Position numbers and translations under genes: made by a program. The notes below the pieces were generated by a model. The model ran no database searches. It was not told where the DNA came from and was given only the letters and a program-made list of their open reading frames with translations. 23,666 nucleotides of DNA, taken from contig URHG01000042.1 of assembly GCA_900547555.1 (NCBI GenBank), positions 1 through 23,666 on the forward strand, in the 5' to 3' direction. Each line of letters opens with the position of its first letter. The stretch's first letter is position 1. Source of the stretch: an uncultured Porphyromonadaceae bacterium. GTDB taxonomy: Bacteria; Bacteroidota; Bacteroidia; Bacteroidales; UBA11471. Positions 1 to 7,774 of this stretch are shown here, in pieces.

Positions 1-36
1 GACTTGCTAAATTATATGCTTAAATATAAAATCCCT

Positions 37-84
37 CAGATTGTTACGTTGACCCCTACTGAGCCCAGATTGTTACGTTGATCC
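37..84. repeat. Pair of 19-bp direct repeats, 29-nt period
   Basis: Two near-identical copies of a 19-mer beginning CAGATTGTTACGTTGA lie at 37-55 and 66-84. They differ at one base (GACCC versus GATCC) and are followed by related ACTGAGCC / ACTGACCC text. No gene overlaps them. Short tandem blocks of this look (TGTTACGTTGACCC) resemble the multiple terminal repeats at the ends of IS21-family insertion sequences, but no istA/istB is in the window. The left neighbour is cut off, so an IS end is only an inference. Confidence 0.5.
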
Positions 85-105
85 AAACTGACCCGAAGTT
101 TCTGT

Positions 106-147
106 GCAAAAAAAACAAAAATCCTCTACCAGTACAGGTAGAGGATT
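106..147 (-). terminator. Intrinsic terminator of the rimO transcript
   Basis: A perfect 11-bp stem (120-130 with 137-147) and a 6-nt loop lie 22 nt beyond the rimO stop codon. Read on the minus strand, the hairpin runs directly into a T-rich tract (complement of the A-run 106-120). This is a textbook Rho-independent terminator and marks the end of the leftward ftsY-rimO transcript. Confidence 0.85.
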
Positions 148-169
148 AATAATTTCGATCATAAAAAAA

Positions 170-1465
170 TCATTGCACCTTTGCAAACAACTCAAACGGT
201 TGTGCCGAAATTATCGTTGCATCATAAAATTCCCCGATTACAAGAGGCTTTGTTTTCTCAATGAGTACTTCGGGATCGACTTCGGGTGAGTCATACTCGG
301 TACGGCCCACATAATAATCGGCTTCTTCCCGATCTATAATCACACGCACATTACGACCGACTTTCGCACGGTTTACCTCTAACGATATTTCCTCTTGTTC
401 CGACATCAAGGCATCGAGCCGCTGCTGTTTCACATCCTCGGGTACATCATCGGTATAATGGCCGGCCGAGTAAGTGCCCTCTTCCTCGGAATAGGCAAAC
501 GCTCCCATACGCTCGAAACGGGCATCGCGCACAAACTGCAACAACTCTTCGAAATCGGCTTCGGTCTCCCCGGGGAAACCGACCATAAGCGTCGTGCGCA
601 AATGAATACCGGGAACCTCCCGGCGGATACGTGTCAAAAGTTCTTCGGTCTCCTTACGGGTTACATGACGATGCATTCGCGCCAACACGCCATCACTGAT
701 ATGTTGCAAAGCAATATCGAGATACTTGCAAATATTATCGTGCCGGGCCATGACAGGAAGCAAATCGACCGGAAAACGGTCGGGATAGGCATAATGCAAA
801 CGAATCCACTCCACACCGGGAAGAGCAGCCATACGCTCTACCAACTCGGCAATACAGAACCTGCCATACAGATCCTTCCCGTAATAAGTAAGGTCTTGTG
901 CGATGATTTGAAACTCTTTTACTCCCCGGGAAACGAGTATTTCCATTTCAGCCAGAATATCTTCCATAGGGCGCGACACATAACGACCTGTAATAATGGG
1001 TATGGCACAATATGCACACATGCGATCGCACCCCTCCGCTATCTTCACATAAGCGTAATGCGACGGGGTAGTCAACTCCCGCTGCAAACGCAAATCCTTA
1101 TGGTAGGCCTCGCCCAAATCGGCCAACAAAGAGGTATAATCGAATTTTCCGTAGAACTTATCGACCTCGGGTATTTCCCCCATCAACTCGGTCATATAAC
1201 GTTGGGAAAGACATCCCATCACATAGAGCTTCCGTATCTTACGACGGGCTTTCGCCTGTACGCACGAAAGTATCATATTTACCGACTCCTCTTTGGCATC
1301 ACCGATAAATCCGCATGTATTGACGACCACGATTTCGCCTTTCACTTCGGGGGCATCGTGATACACATCATAACCGGCTTCACGGAATTGACGCATGAGA
1401 AACTCCGAGTCGACCAAATTTTTGGAACAACCGAGGGTGATAACGTCGATACGGTTCTTGATCAT
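170..1465 (-). CDS. rimO: Ribosomal protein S12 methylthiotransferase RimO
   Basis: Radical-SAM enzyme that adds a methylthio group to the beta carbon of a conserved aspartate in ribosomal protein S12. Counting from the chosen ATG at 1465 (431 aa), the N-terminal methylthiotransferase domain has its three cluster cysteines in TLGCSKN (C13), NTCGFIGD (C51) and VMGCLSQ (C85). The radical-SAM motif is CDRMCAYC (C146, C150, C153). The last 65 or so residues fit a TRAM domain. NTCGFIGD and S12-type spacing favour RimO over the tRNA enzyme MiaB. A TTG at 1501 would extend the frame by 12 codons into ftsY, but the ATG leaves a normal 7-nt gap and starts with the conserved MIKNRIDVITLGC. It is the last gene of a leftward unit with ftsY and is followed by a strong terminator. 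Confidence 0.96.
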   Translation of the reverse strand: MIKNRIDVITLGCSKNLVDSEFLMRQFREAGYDVYHDAPEVKGEIVVVNTCGFIGDAKEESVNMILSCVQAKARRKIRKLYVMGCLSQRYMTELMGEIPEVDKFYGKFDYTSLLADLGEAYHKDLRLQRELTTPSHYAYVKIAEGCDRMCAYCAIPIITGRYVSRPMEDILAEMEILVSRGVKEFQIIAQDLTYYGKDLYGRFCIAELVERMAALPGVEWIRLHYAYPDRFPVDLLPVMARHDNICKYLDIALQHISDGVLARMHRHVTRKETEELLTRIRREVPGIHLRTTLMVGFPGETEADFEELLQFVRDARFERMGAFAYSEEEGTYSAGHYTDDVPEDVKQQRLDALMSEQEEISLEVNRAKVGRNVRVIIDREEADYYVGRTEYDSPEVDPEVLIEKTKPLVIGEFYDATIISAQPFELFAKVQ

Positions 1466-1472
1466 ACGCTCA

Positions 1473-2432
1473 TCAATTATCACCGAACAACGAATCGACA
1501 AATTCTCGGCGGCGGAAAGGCTGCAAATCTTCTATTCCTTCACCTAAACCGATATATTTCACAGGGGTCTTGAACTGGTCGGAGATTCCTATCACGACAC
1601 CTCCTTTGGCCGTACCATCGAGTTTGGTAATCGCCAAAGCCGTTACTTCGGTAGCGGCCGTAAATTGGCGAGCCTGCTCGAATGCGTTTTGCCCCGTCGA
1701 ACCGTCGAGAACAAGCAACACCTCTTGCGGTACACCGGGAACGACTTTATCCATTACCTTCTTTATCTTGGTCAGCTCATTCATAAGGCCTACTTTATTG
1801 TGCAGGCGGCCGGCCGTATCGATAATCACGACATCGGCATCATTGGCTTTTGCCGAACTCAACGTATCGAATGCCACCGATGCCGGATCGGCTCCCATTT
1901 TCTGTTTCACGACAGGAACGCCCACCCGTTCGCCCCATATCGAAATCTGTTCGACGGCGGCGGCACGGAACGTATCGGCGGCACCCAAATATACATTTAA
2001 CCCGTTTTTCTTAAACTGATAGGCCAATTTCCCGATTGTCGTAGTTTTTCCTACACCGTTTACCCCCACGACCATAATGACATAAGGCCGGGAAACACCT
2101 TTCGGTACGACAAAGTCGCTTTCATCGCCCGTATTGTTCTCGGCCAACAGAGAAACGATCTCCTCACGTAAAATATTTTTCAACTCCGATGTCGAGAGGT
2201 ATTTATCCCGGGCCACCCGCTGTTCGATACGTTCGATGATGCGCAACGTCGTTTCCACTCCGACGTCGGAGGTTATCAGAATCTCTTCGAGATTGTCCAA
2301 TATATCATCATCGACAGTAGACTTTCCCGCTACGGCACGCGCAAGTTTGGAAAACATACCCTCTTTGGTCTTGGCCAACCCCTTATCGAGAGTCTCTTTT
2401 TTCTCTTTTTGAAAAAAATCAAAAAATCCCAT
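1473..2432 (-). CDS. ftsY: Signal recognition particle receptor FtsY
   Basis: SRP-type GTPase that docks ribosome-SRP complexes at the SecYEG translocon on the inner membrane. The 319 residues show the helical N domain (about 1-110) and the NG GTPase domain. The latter has the P-loop GVNGVGKT (123-130), the insertion-box region with DTFRAAA (153-159), DTAGR (205-209) and the TKLDGTAKGG guanine-specificity motif (269-278). The acidic A domain is nearly absent, as is usual in Bacteroidetes. The start is an ATG at 2432. The gene lies 62 nt downstream of the penicillin-binding protein gene and 7 nt upstream of rimO. I see no clear TAnnTTTG promoter in the 62-nt gap, so it may be cotranscribed with the upstream gene. 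Confidence 0.97.
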   Translation of the reverse strand: MGFFDFFQKEKKETLDKGLAKTKEGMFSKLARAVAGKSTVDDDILDNLEEILITSDVGVETTLRIIERIEQRVARDKYLSTSELKNILREEIVSLLAENNTGDESDFVVPKGVSRPYVIMVVGVNGVGKTTTIGKLAYQFKKNGLNVYLGAADTFRAAAVEQISIWGERVGVPVVKQKMGADPASVAFDTLSSAKANDADVVIIDTAGRLHNKVGLMNELTKIKKVMDKVVPGVPQEVLLVLDGSTGQNAFEQARQFTAATEVTALAITKLDGTAKGGVVIGISDQFKTPVKYIGLGEGIEDLQPFRRREFVDSLFGDN

Positions 2433-2494
2433 ATCTGTTTATTTTACGTGTACCCCGACTTTCAAGAAAAGCAAGGTACATTTTCTTTTTACTC

Positions 2495-4921
2495 TTAATC
2501 AAAAATTCCTTCGATAGCCTCTTCTTCGAGATTGACCTCGGGTTCCGACAAACTTTCTTTCGGCACATTGGGATCGATAAGCCCCTCGCAAGGAATGAAT
2601 ATCGTCGAGTCGACGGCAAATGTATCGGCCGGAGTGTACATGAGAGTCGAGTCGGCATAAACTTTCTTTATATACAATGCATAGATAGGCAATGCCGTAT
2701 TGGCCCCTTGCCCGTCGGCCATTTTATCGAAATGAATCGAGCGTTCCTCCCCGCCGACCCACACACCGGTGGCCAGAGATGGGGTAAAGCCCATGAACCA
2801 GCCGTCGGAATTGTTATTGGTCGTACCGGTTTTCCCGCCCATCTGCGCTTTAATGCCATACCGGTAACGCAACCGTATACCGGTACCGTGATCGATGACA
2901 TCGCACATCATAGGCAACATTTTGAGATAAGTCGACTCGCTGAAAACCTCGGACACCTGCGGTGCAAAATCGGTTATTACATTTCCGAAGTTATCCTCGA
3001 TACGCGAGACATAGATAGGGTCGATGCGCAACCCGTGATTGGAGAAAGCCGTATAAGCGGTTACCATCTCCTCGACCGAGACATCGGCCGACCCGAGACA
3101 CAACGCCATGACAGGATCAATATATCCCCGGATTCCGAATGAGTGCATCAACCGCACCAAAGACTGTGGAGAAAGACGGCTCATAAGATAAGCCGAAATC
3201 CAGTTGACAGACTTGGACAAGCCCCATCGCAACGTAACATACTCACCTGTTCTTTCATTGGTAGAATTGCGAGGTGACCAAACTTCTCCCGTCGCACGGT
3301 CGAAAATATTGGGTTGCACATTGGGGGCAAGGTCGCACGGCGAATATCCTTCTTCCATTGCCAGCGTATAAAGATAAGGTTTAATGGTAGAACCTACCTG
3401 CCGACGGCTGTCGGATACCATATCAAATTTGAAATTGCGATAATCAATGCCACCGACATACGCTTTCACATGACCGCTACGCGTATCGACCGACATCATA
3501 CCCGTACGCAACAGCGTCTTGCAATACCGAATAGAGTCCATCGGGGTCATCGTCGTATCGAGAGGGCCGCTCCACGAGAAAAGACGCATCGGTACAGGTG
3601 TGGAAAAAGACAAATCGATTTCTTCGTCGGTGGCATCATTGGCTTTCAACACCCTGTATCGCTCACTCTGCTCTTTGGCCCGATTCATGATCGCTTCGAC
3701 CTCATCGGGTGTGAGATCTTCGGTAAAAGGCCCGTAAGGGCTATTGCGTTTCTCTTCCTCGAAACGAGGTTGCAAATGCCCGCCCAAATGCTCAGCGACA
3801 GCCGCTTCGGCATAAGCCTGCATGCGGGTATCGATGGTCGTATAAATTTTCAAACCGTCGGTATAAAGATTATAGGGTGAACCGTCGGCTTTGCGATTTT
3901 TCCGGCACCAACCGTAAAGAGGATTGGTTGCCCACGCAATCGAATCATCGACAAATTGCTGCCGCTGCCAACCGCGATAATTCTTGCGGTCGGGTTCACG
4001 GGCTGTCATCATCTGGCGAATATGTTCGCGGAAATAAGGAGCGACACCAGCCTCATGACTGATACGTGTGAAATGGGTCTCAATAGGAAGTGCCTGCAAC
4101 GAATCTCTCTCGGCCAGTGAGAGATAGCCGGCTTTATACATCTGGTCGAGAACGACGTTACGACGTTCGAGCGAACGGTCGGGATAAAGAATGGGATTAT
4201 ACAATCGCGGGTTTTTACACATACCCACCAATACGGCCGCTTCCTCTACGGTAAGCTCTTTCGGCGTCTTGTCGAAATAAATGGTGGCCGCCGACTGCAA
4301 TCCGACCGCTTCAAAAAGGAAATCGAACTTGTTGAGGTACATATTTACAATTTCCTCTTTGGTATAGAAATATTCCAACTGCACGGCAATAACCCACTCG
4401 ATCGGTTTCTGGAAAAGCCGTTCTTTCACATTTCCGGCCGTCGGAGAGTATAACAACTTGGCCAACTGCTGCGTTATGGTACTACCGCCCCCGGCACTCT
4501 TCTGTCGCAGAACACCACGCTTCACGACGGCGCGCAACAAAGCCTTGAAATCGACGCCCGAATGTTCGTAAAAGCGTACGTCTTCGGTTGCCAGCAAGGC
4601 ATCGATCATCGGCTGCGATATTTGGTCATAGTCGATGGATATACGGTTTCCCTGTTCGAGATAATACCGCCCGATGGGAACCATATCGGCCGAATAAATT
4701 TCGGAAGCCAATTTATCTTTCGGATTCTGTAACTCCTCGATAGGCGGCATATAACCTATGCGCCCTTTGGAAATGGCATTGAACAGACAGTATACACCGA
4801 CCAACACCGCTACAAAAAGCACCCACAGTGTAATAACGACCCACCGTGTTATATCTTTTTTCCCGGACTTTTTCTCCGAAACAGAATTGTTTTTCTTTTT
4901 CTGATGAAACAACGCAGACAT
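2495..4921 (-). CDS. Class A penicillin-binding protein (PBP1a-type glycosyltransferase/transpeptidase)
   Basis: Bifunctional peptidoglycan synthase of 808 aa, anchored in the inner membrane. A basic cytoplasmic tail (1-26) precedes one membrane helix (about 27-50). The GT51 domain has the catalytic glutamate in ATEDVRFYEH (E113) and the GGSTITQQLAK motif (145-155). The transpeptidase domain has STIK (active serine S511), SVN (571-573) and KTGTT (697-701), so both active sites look intact. The acidic C-terminal tail (about 780-808) is poorly conserved in the family. The ATG at 4921 is the only sensible start. A minus-strand TATCTTTG box lies about 70 nt upstream. Nothing resembling a terminator separates it from ftsY. 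It could be called pbpA, mrcA or ponA by different schemes, so I leave the symbol blank. Confidence 0.95.
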   Translation of the reverse strand: MSALFHQKKKNNSVSEKKSGKKDITRWVVITLWVLFVAVLVGVYCLFNAISKGRIGYMPPIEELQNPKDKLASEIYSADMVPIGRYYLEQGNRISIDYDQISQPMIDALLATEDVRFYEHSGVDFKALLRAVVKRGVLRQKSAGGGSTITQQLAKLLYSPTAGNVKERLFQKPIEWVIAVQLEYFYTKEEIVNMYLNKFDFLFEAVGLQSAATIYFDKTPKELTVEEAAVLVGMCKNPRLYNPILYPDRSLERRNVVLDQMYKAGYLSLAERDSLQALPIETHFTRISHEAGVAPYFREHIRQMMTAREPDRKNYRGWQRQQFVDDSIAWATNPLYGWCRKNRKADGSPYNLYTDGLKIYTTIDTRMQAYAEAAVAEHLGGHLQPRFEEEKRNSPYGPFTEDLTPDEVEAIMNRAKEQSERYRVLKANDATDEEIDLSFSTPVPMRLFSWSGPLDTTMTPMDSIRYCKTLLRTGMMSVDTRSGHVKAYVGGIDYRNFKFDMVSDSRRQVGSTIKPYLYTLAMEEGYSPCDLAPNVQPNIFDRATGEVWSPRNSTNERTGEYVTLRWGLSKSVNWISAYLMSRLSPQSLVRLMHSFGIRGYIDPVMALCLGSADVSVEEMVTAYTAFSNHGLRIDPIYVSRIEDNFGNVITDFAPQVSEVFSESTYLKMLPMMCDVIDHGTGIRLRYRYGIKAQMGGKTGTTNNNSDGWFMGFTPSLATGVWVGGEERSIHFDKMADGQGANTALPIYALYIKKVYADSTLMYTPADTFAVDSTIFIPCEGLIDPNVPKESLSEPEVNLEEEAIEGIFD

Positions 4922-4991
4922 TCTATCCTAAAATTTTATTCCGCGACACCGGTATGCACGACAATGCCGCTCTATGTTCGCATATCCGCGT

Positions 4992-4999
4992 CAAAGATA
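4992..4999 (-). promoter_or_regulatory. Bacteroidetes -7 box upstream of the PBP gene
   Basis: The minus strand reads TATCTTTG here, matching the TAnnTTTG -7 element used by the Bacteroidetes primary sigma factor. It lies 71 nt before the PBP start codon and would start transcription near 4986. A TTTG (CAAA on plus at 5027-5030) is 27 nt away, longer than the usual 19-23, so the -33 box is doubtful. Confidence 0.5.
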
Positions 5000-5008
5000 A
5001 TACAAAAT

Positions 5009-5039
5009 ATCTTTCCCCCTATTTTTCAAAGGGGAAGAT
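5009..5039 (-). terminator. Possible terminator of the glycosyltransferase operon
   Basis: An ATCTTTCCCC / GGGGAAGAT inverted repeat (one bulged T, 11-nt loop) sits 26 nt beyond the stop codon of the GT39-like gene. On the minus strand it is followed by ATTTTG, a short and imperfect T tract. It is a plausible weak terminator separating the glycosyltransferase genes from the PBP promoter. Confidence 0.4.
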
Positions 5040-5065
5040 TATATGTCGACTCTCCGAAAACAGAG

Positions 5066-6649
5066 TTATTTTGCCTCTTGCAGCGAAAATTTTTCCGCAG
5101 CCATCTTACGGTCGAATTTCAACAGGTAAGTATCAGGCGCCGGCAACCGCGAAACGACAGGAAAAAACTCGGGATTTTTCTGTATGGCCGGGTAAAGGTA
5201 CAACGGCGTGGAACTATATCCCAACTGTTCGAGTATCACATAATCGACCTTGTTTTTCACCAAATCGGCAACTACCGCATCGCCATTCTGCGAGAACAGA
5301 TAACGCATGGGAAAATGTGAAGGGGCGAAATAAGAAAACAGTTCGGGCTTACGGCAAGCAACGACCGTACCGGCCGGGAGTTGTTTTTCCATAGCTTTGG
5401 CCAGTTCGAAATAATTGCGGTATGCGGGAGGGAACGGTCGCCGCGCCGCCGCCGATTGCGCCGATACCGGCGTCATCATGGGAATTGCCAGCAACAATAA
5501 AAGATATACCCACCGCCCCGAAAAAACAGTATCGAACGATTTCTTGAAAAATCTGCGGCCCACCCACACGATAAGGTCATAAAGACCGAAATAGAAAAAC
5601 AGAGACAGGAACGGTGCAACGGGAACCACATAACGACTGCCGTTACCGCCATGCCACAAAGCAAAAAGCCCTATATTCGCCAAAAGGAAACCGAGGAAAG
5701 GGAAACGAAAATTCTTACCGCCCAACGTCCAGCAACCGTAGAAAATCACCGCGAGCACAAGCAATCCGGCCACAATACCGGTAAATCCCGACGGGTGCTG
5801 ATAATCGATGGAAAGGAACGGGAAAAGAATTTCACGGAATCCCTTCAAAACCGTCTCGTCGAAATTGGTAATCATCTTCGAGAACATCTCTCCGACACTC
5901 GATACCGTACCCATCTCGGGACGCCAGGGATTGACCGTCATGATGGTTCCGAAATAACGGGACTCTATGCCACAAGCGGCATTACGCAGCGACCAAGGTA
6001 GGAGCATCAGCACAATACCCCCGACTGCGGCAATAGTGGCTTTCCACTCTTTCCGGAACAAGAAAAACAAAACGACGGCAAACAGTATCGACGCTCCTAC
6101 CGTGCGGACGTAATAAGCCGCCCCGGCAGCCAACAATGTCGCATAAAACCACGGAGAGCGATAAAATGCCGACGGTTTGCGGACAGCATAAAAATAGAGT
6201 GCTACAAATGCCGCGACAGTACAAGCCAAATAAAGCATTTCGGACATAGCCATCGAAGCAAAATGCATCAGATGCGGAGAAAAGCAGGCCAACAACATGG
6301 CCGTAAGTGCAACCGCCGTATTGCCCGACAAACGGCGGGACAAGCCGAACAACGCGATCAAAGAGGCAAACAGCAATATCCCGTTCAGTACCTTAAAGAA
6401 AATCAGGTTATCGAGACCCAACGATATGAAAAAAGCCAAGAACGCCGGATAACCGGGCGGGAAATGGCTGGCCGGCGTAAAGCCCGATGGCGATACGTTG
6501 GAGTATCCATGTCCGTCGGAAAGCGTCCGAGCCAACTGTATGTATGAGGCATTATCGCCGTTCAAGTCGAGTTTTGAATCAAAACAATACTGATACACCG
6601 CAAAAAACACGACGGCCATCAACAAAAAAGGGAGATATTTTTTCATCAT
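5066..6649 (-). CDS. Polytopic membrane glycosyltransferase, ArnT/PMT (GT39)-like
   Basis: Integral inner-membrane protein of about 527 aa with roughly ten hydrophobic helices in its first 370 residues, then a periplasmic-looking C-terminal region. The first helix is followed by a periplasmic loop carrying LNGDNASYIQLARTL and the FPPGYPAF motif, the usual layout of GT-C enzymes that take sugar from a polyprenyl-phosphate donor. The specific substrate cannot be read from the sequence. The longest frame opens with a GTG at 6658; I prefer the ATG at 6649 (MMKKYLPF), with the adjacent ATG at 6646 equally possible. It starts 12 nt after the GT2 stop codon, so the two form one operon. The GT2 partner is of the type that makes polyprenyl-phosphate sugars, which supports a donor-synthase plus transferase pair (inference). 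Confidence 0.8.
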   Translation of the reverse strand: MMKKYLPFLLMAVVFFAVYQYCFDSKLDLNGDNASYIQLARTLSDGHGYSNVSPSGFTPASHFPPGYPAFLAFFISLGLDNLIFFKVLNGILLFASLIALFGLSRRLSGNTAVALTAMLLACFSPHLMHFASMAMSEMLYLACTVAAFVALYFYAVRKPSAFYRSPWFYATLLAAGAAYYVRTVGASILFAVVLFFLFRKEWKATIAAVGGIVLMLLPWSLRNAACGIESRYFGTIMTVNPWRPEMGTVSSVGEMFSKMITNFDETVLKGFREILFPFLSIDYQHPSGFTGIVAGLLVLAVIFYGCWTLGGKNFRFPFLGFLLANIGLFALWHGGNGSRYVVPVAPFLSLFFYFGLYDLIVWVGRRFFKKSFDTVFSGRWVYLLLLLAIPMMTPVSAQSAAARRPFPPAYRNYFELAKAMEKQLPAGTVVACRKPELFSYFAPSHFPMRYLFSQNGDAVVADLVKNKVDYVILEQLGYSSTPLYLYPAIQKNPEFFPVVSRLPAPDTYLLKFDRKMAAEKFSLQEAK

Positions 6650-6661
6650 GATGTACACTAT

Positions 6662-7408
6662 TTATTTTTTAGGAAAAAGTTTCGATTTACATATATGCCA
6701 TTTGCATAAGCGATACACCAGCGAGACCCTCAGTACCCCCAATCCGTAAATACTGCTGCGCACCATATTTATAGAAGAAGCCTCATCGAAATATTTAGTG
6801 GGACACGTTACTTCACCAATCTCATAACCCGCCCAGAAAATCTGCGCCAGCATTTCGTTATCGAAAACGAAATCGTCCGAATCGACATTGTAATCGATAG
6901 CCCGCAAAACTTCGGCCGAGAAAGCCCGATAACCGGTATGGTATTCCGAAAGTTTCTGATTGAGCAACACATTCTGCGTAAAAGTCAAGAACCGGTTGGC
7001 TACATATTTTATCCACGGCATACCGCCTTTGCGTGCTCCTTTTCCCAAAATGCGGGAGGCCAGCACGACCGGATAGACATCATTGGCTATAACATAGGCC
7101 ATAGATGCGATAAGTTTGGGGGTATACTGATAATCGGGGTGCAACATGATGACGATGTCGGCTCCCAATTCCAACGCCCGGTTGTAACAGGTCTTCTGAT
7201 TACCGCCATATCCCTTGTTCCGTTCATGCACGAGAACTTCCTTGATTCCAAGGCGACCGGCCTCCTCCACAGTATTGTCTTTGCTGCAATCGTCGGTGAG
7301 AATGACTTCATCGACTATATCAAAAGGTATCTCGTCGTAGGTCTGCTTCAATGTTTTTTCGGCATTGTAGGCAGGCATCACCACGACGACTTTCTTGTTT
7401 CCTATCAT
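6662..7408 (-). CDS. Family 2 glycosyltransferase, polyprenyl/dolichyl-phosphate sugar synthase-like
   Basis: Cytoplasmic GT-A enzyme of 248 aa. It begins with the nucleotide-sugar fold KKVVVVMPAYNAEKTL (5-20), then LTDDCSKDNT (37-46). The metal-binding motif position is HPDYQY (90-95), and HTGYRAFS follows further on. This pattern is typical of the DPM1/DPG-synthase-like subgroup that transfers a sugar from an NDP donor to a polyprenyl phosphate. No C-terminal membrane helices are obvious, so it is the short form. The longest frame uses a TTG at 7432, but the ATG at 7408 gives the family-typical N terminus and leaves room for the promoter box at 7430-7437. It is the first gene of a two-gene unit with the GT39-like membrane protein. 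The sugar is not identifiable. Confidence 0.88.
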   Translation of the reverse strand: MIGNKKVVVVMPAYNAEKTLKQTYDEIPFDIVDEVILTDDCSKDNTVEEAGRLGIKEVLVHERNKGYGGNQKTCYNRALELGADIVIMLHPDYQYTPKLIASMAYVIANDVYPVVLASRILGKGARKGGMPWIKYVANRFLTFTQNVLLNQKLSEYHTGYRAFSAEVLRAIDYNVDSDDFVFDNEMLAQIFWAGYEIGEVTCPTKYFDEASSINMVRSSIYGLGVLRVSLVYRLCKWHICKSKLFPKK

Positions 7409-7429
7409 ACAAAACAGTATTTTACGAAG

Positions 7430-7461
7430 CAAAGTTATATAAATATCCCGATTTTAGCAAT
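7430..7461 (-). promoter_or_regulatory. Promoter of the glycosyltransferase operon
   Basis: The minus strand reads ATTG (7461-7458), 20 nt, then TAACTTTG (7437-7430). This fits the Bacteroidetes TTTG-N19-21-TAnnTTTG pattern with one mismatch. Predicted initiation near 7424 gives a 5' UTR of about 16 nt before the GT2 ATG at 7408. It also argues against the upstream TTG start, which would lie inside the -7 box. Confidence 0.6.
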
Positions 7462-7576
7462 CAATTACATATATTACAAGATCGAAGATTCTTTCTTTTA
7501 TGCAATACAGAACATAAAACAGAAATATCGACATAAAAAGAGTGCACGAAAAAGAAATATTTTTCGGAAGGAAACG

Positions 7577-7605
7577 CTTGTCGAAACATTTTTTTTGTAC
7601 TTTTG
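7577..7605 (+). promoter_or_regulatory. Promoter of the pyrBI leader transcript
   Basis: TACTTTTG at 7598-7605 matches the TAnnTTTG -7 element exactly. A CTTG at 7577-7580 lies 17 nt upstream as a weak, slightly close -33 box. Initiation near 7611 would give a leader of about 165 nt before pyrB, containing the leader ORF and the attenuator. Confidence 0.6.
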
Positions 7606-7625
7606 TAATGAGTATGAACGGGGCG

Positions 7626-7763
7626 ATGGAACATAGGGTCATAGCAGCAGTAAGGAGCGGAAGCTCGTTGCAAAGGATTCTATTTTTCTCCACCCTCAAA
7701 CGCCGACCGACCGGAACGCCCAAAGCGACCGCATCGGTCTTTTTTGTGTCCTATCCTTTCTAA
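7626..7763 (+). CDS. Putative pyrBI leader peptide
   Basis: Short reading frame of 45 codons starting MEHRVIAAVRSG and ending in SVFFVSYPF. It has an in-frame alternative ATG at 7614 (49 codons). It begins just after the predicted transcription start, runs through a U-rich stretch (7678-7690) and across the whole terminator hairpin at 7705-7745, and stops 11 nt before the pyrB ATG. The E. coli pyrBI leader peptide is 44 residues and likewise overlaps its attenuator. The peptide has no recognisable domain and its sequence probably does not matter; its job would be to bring a ribosome up behind RNA polymerase. That it is translated is inferred from layout alone. Confidence 0.45.
   Translation: MEHRVIAAVRSGSSLQRILFFSTLKRRPTGTPKATASVFFVSYPF
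7705..7745 (+). terminator. Attenuator: intrinsic terminator in the pyrB leader
   Basis: GACCGA (7705-7710) pairs with TCGGTC (7734-7739). Inside it CGG (7712-7714) pairs with CCG (7729-7731) and CGC (7717-7719) with GCG (7725-7727), closing a 5-nt loop. Six Ts follow at 7740-7745. The structure lies between a good promoter and pyrB, 29 nt before the start codon. No other gene lies between promoter and terminator, so its natural role is conditional termination of the pyrB transcript. A small GAGC-GGAA-GCTC hairpin (7655-7666) and a U-rich tract (7678-7690) precede it, as expected for polymerase pausing. Confidence 0.75.
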
Positions 7764-7774
7764 TAATAAACGCT

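Noticed and set aside
395..1573. Plus-strand ORF of 392 codons antisense to rimO
   Set aside because: A shadow of rimO, with His/Ile-rich composition and no recognisable motif, while the opposite strand encodes an intact radical-SAM enzyme.
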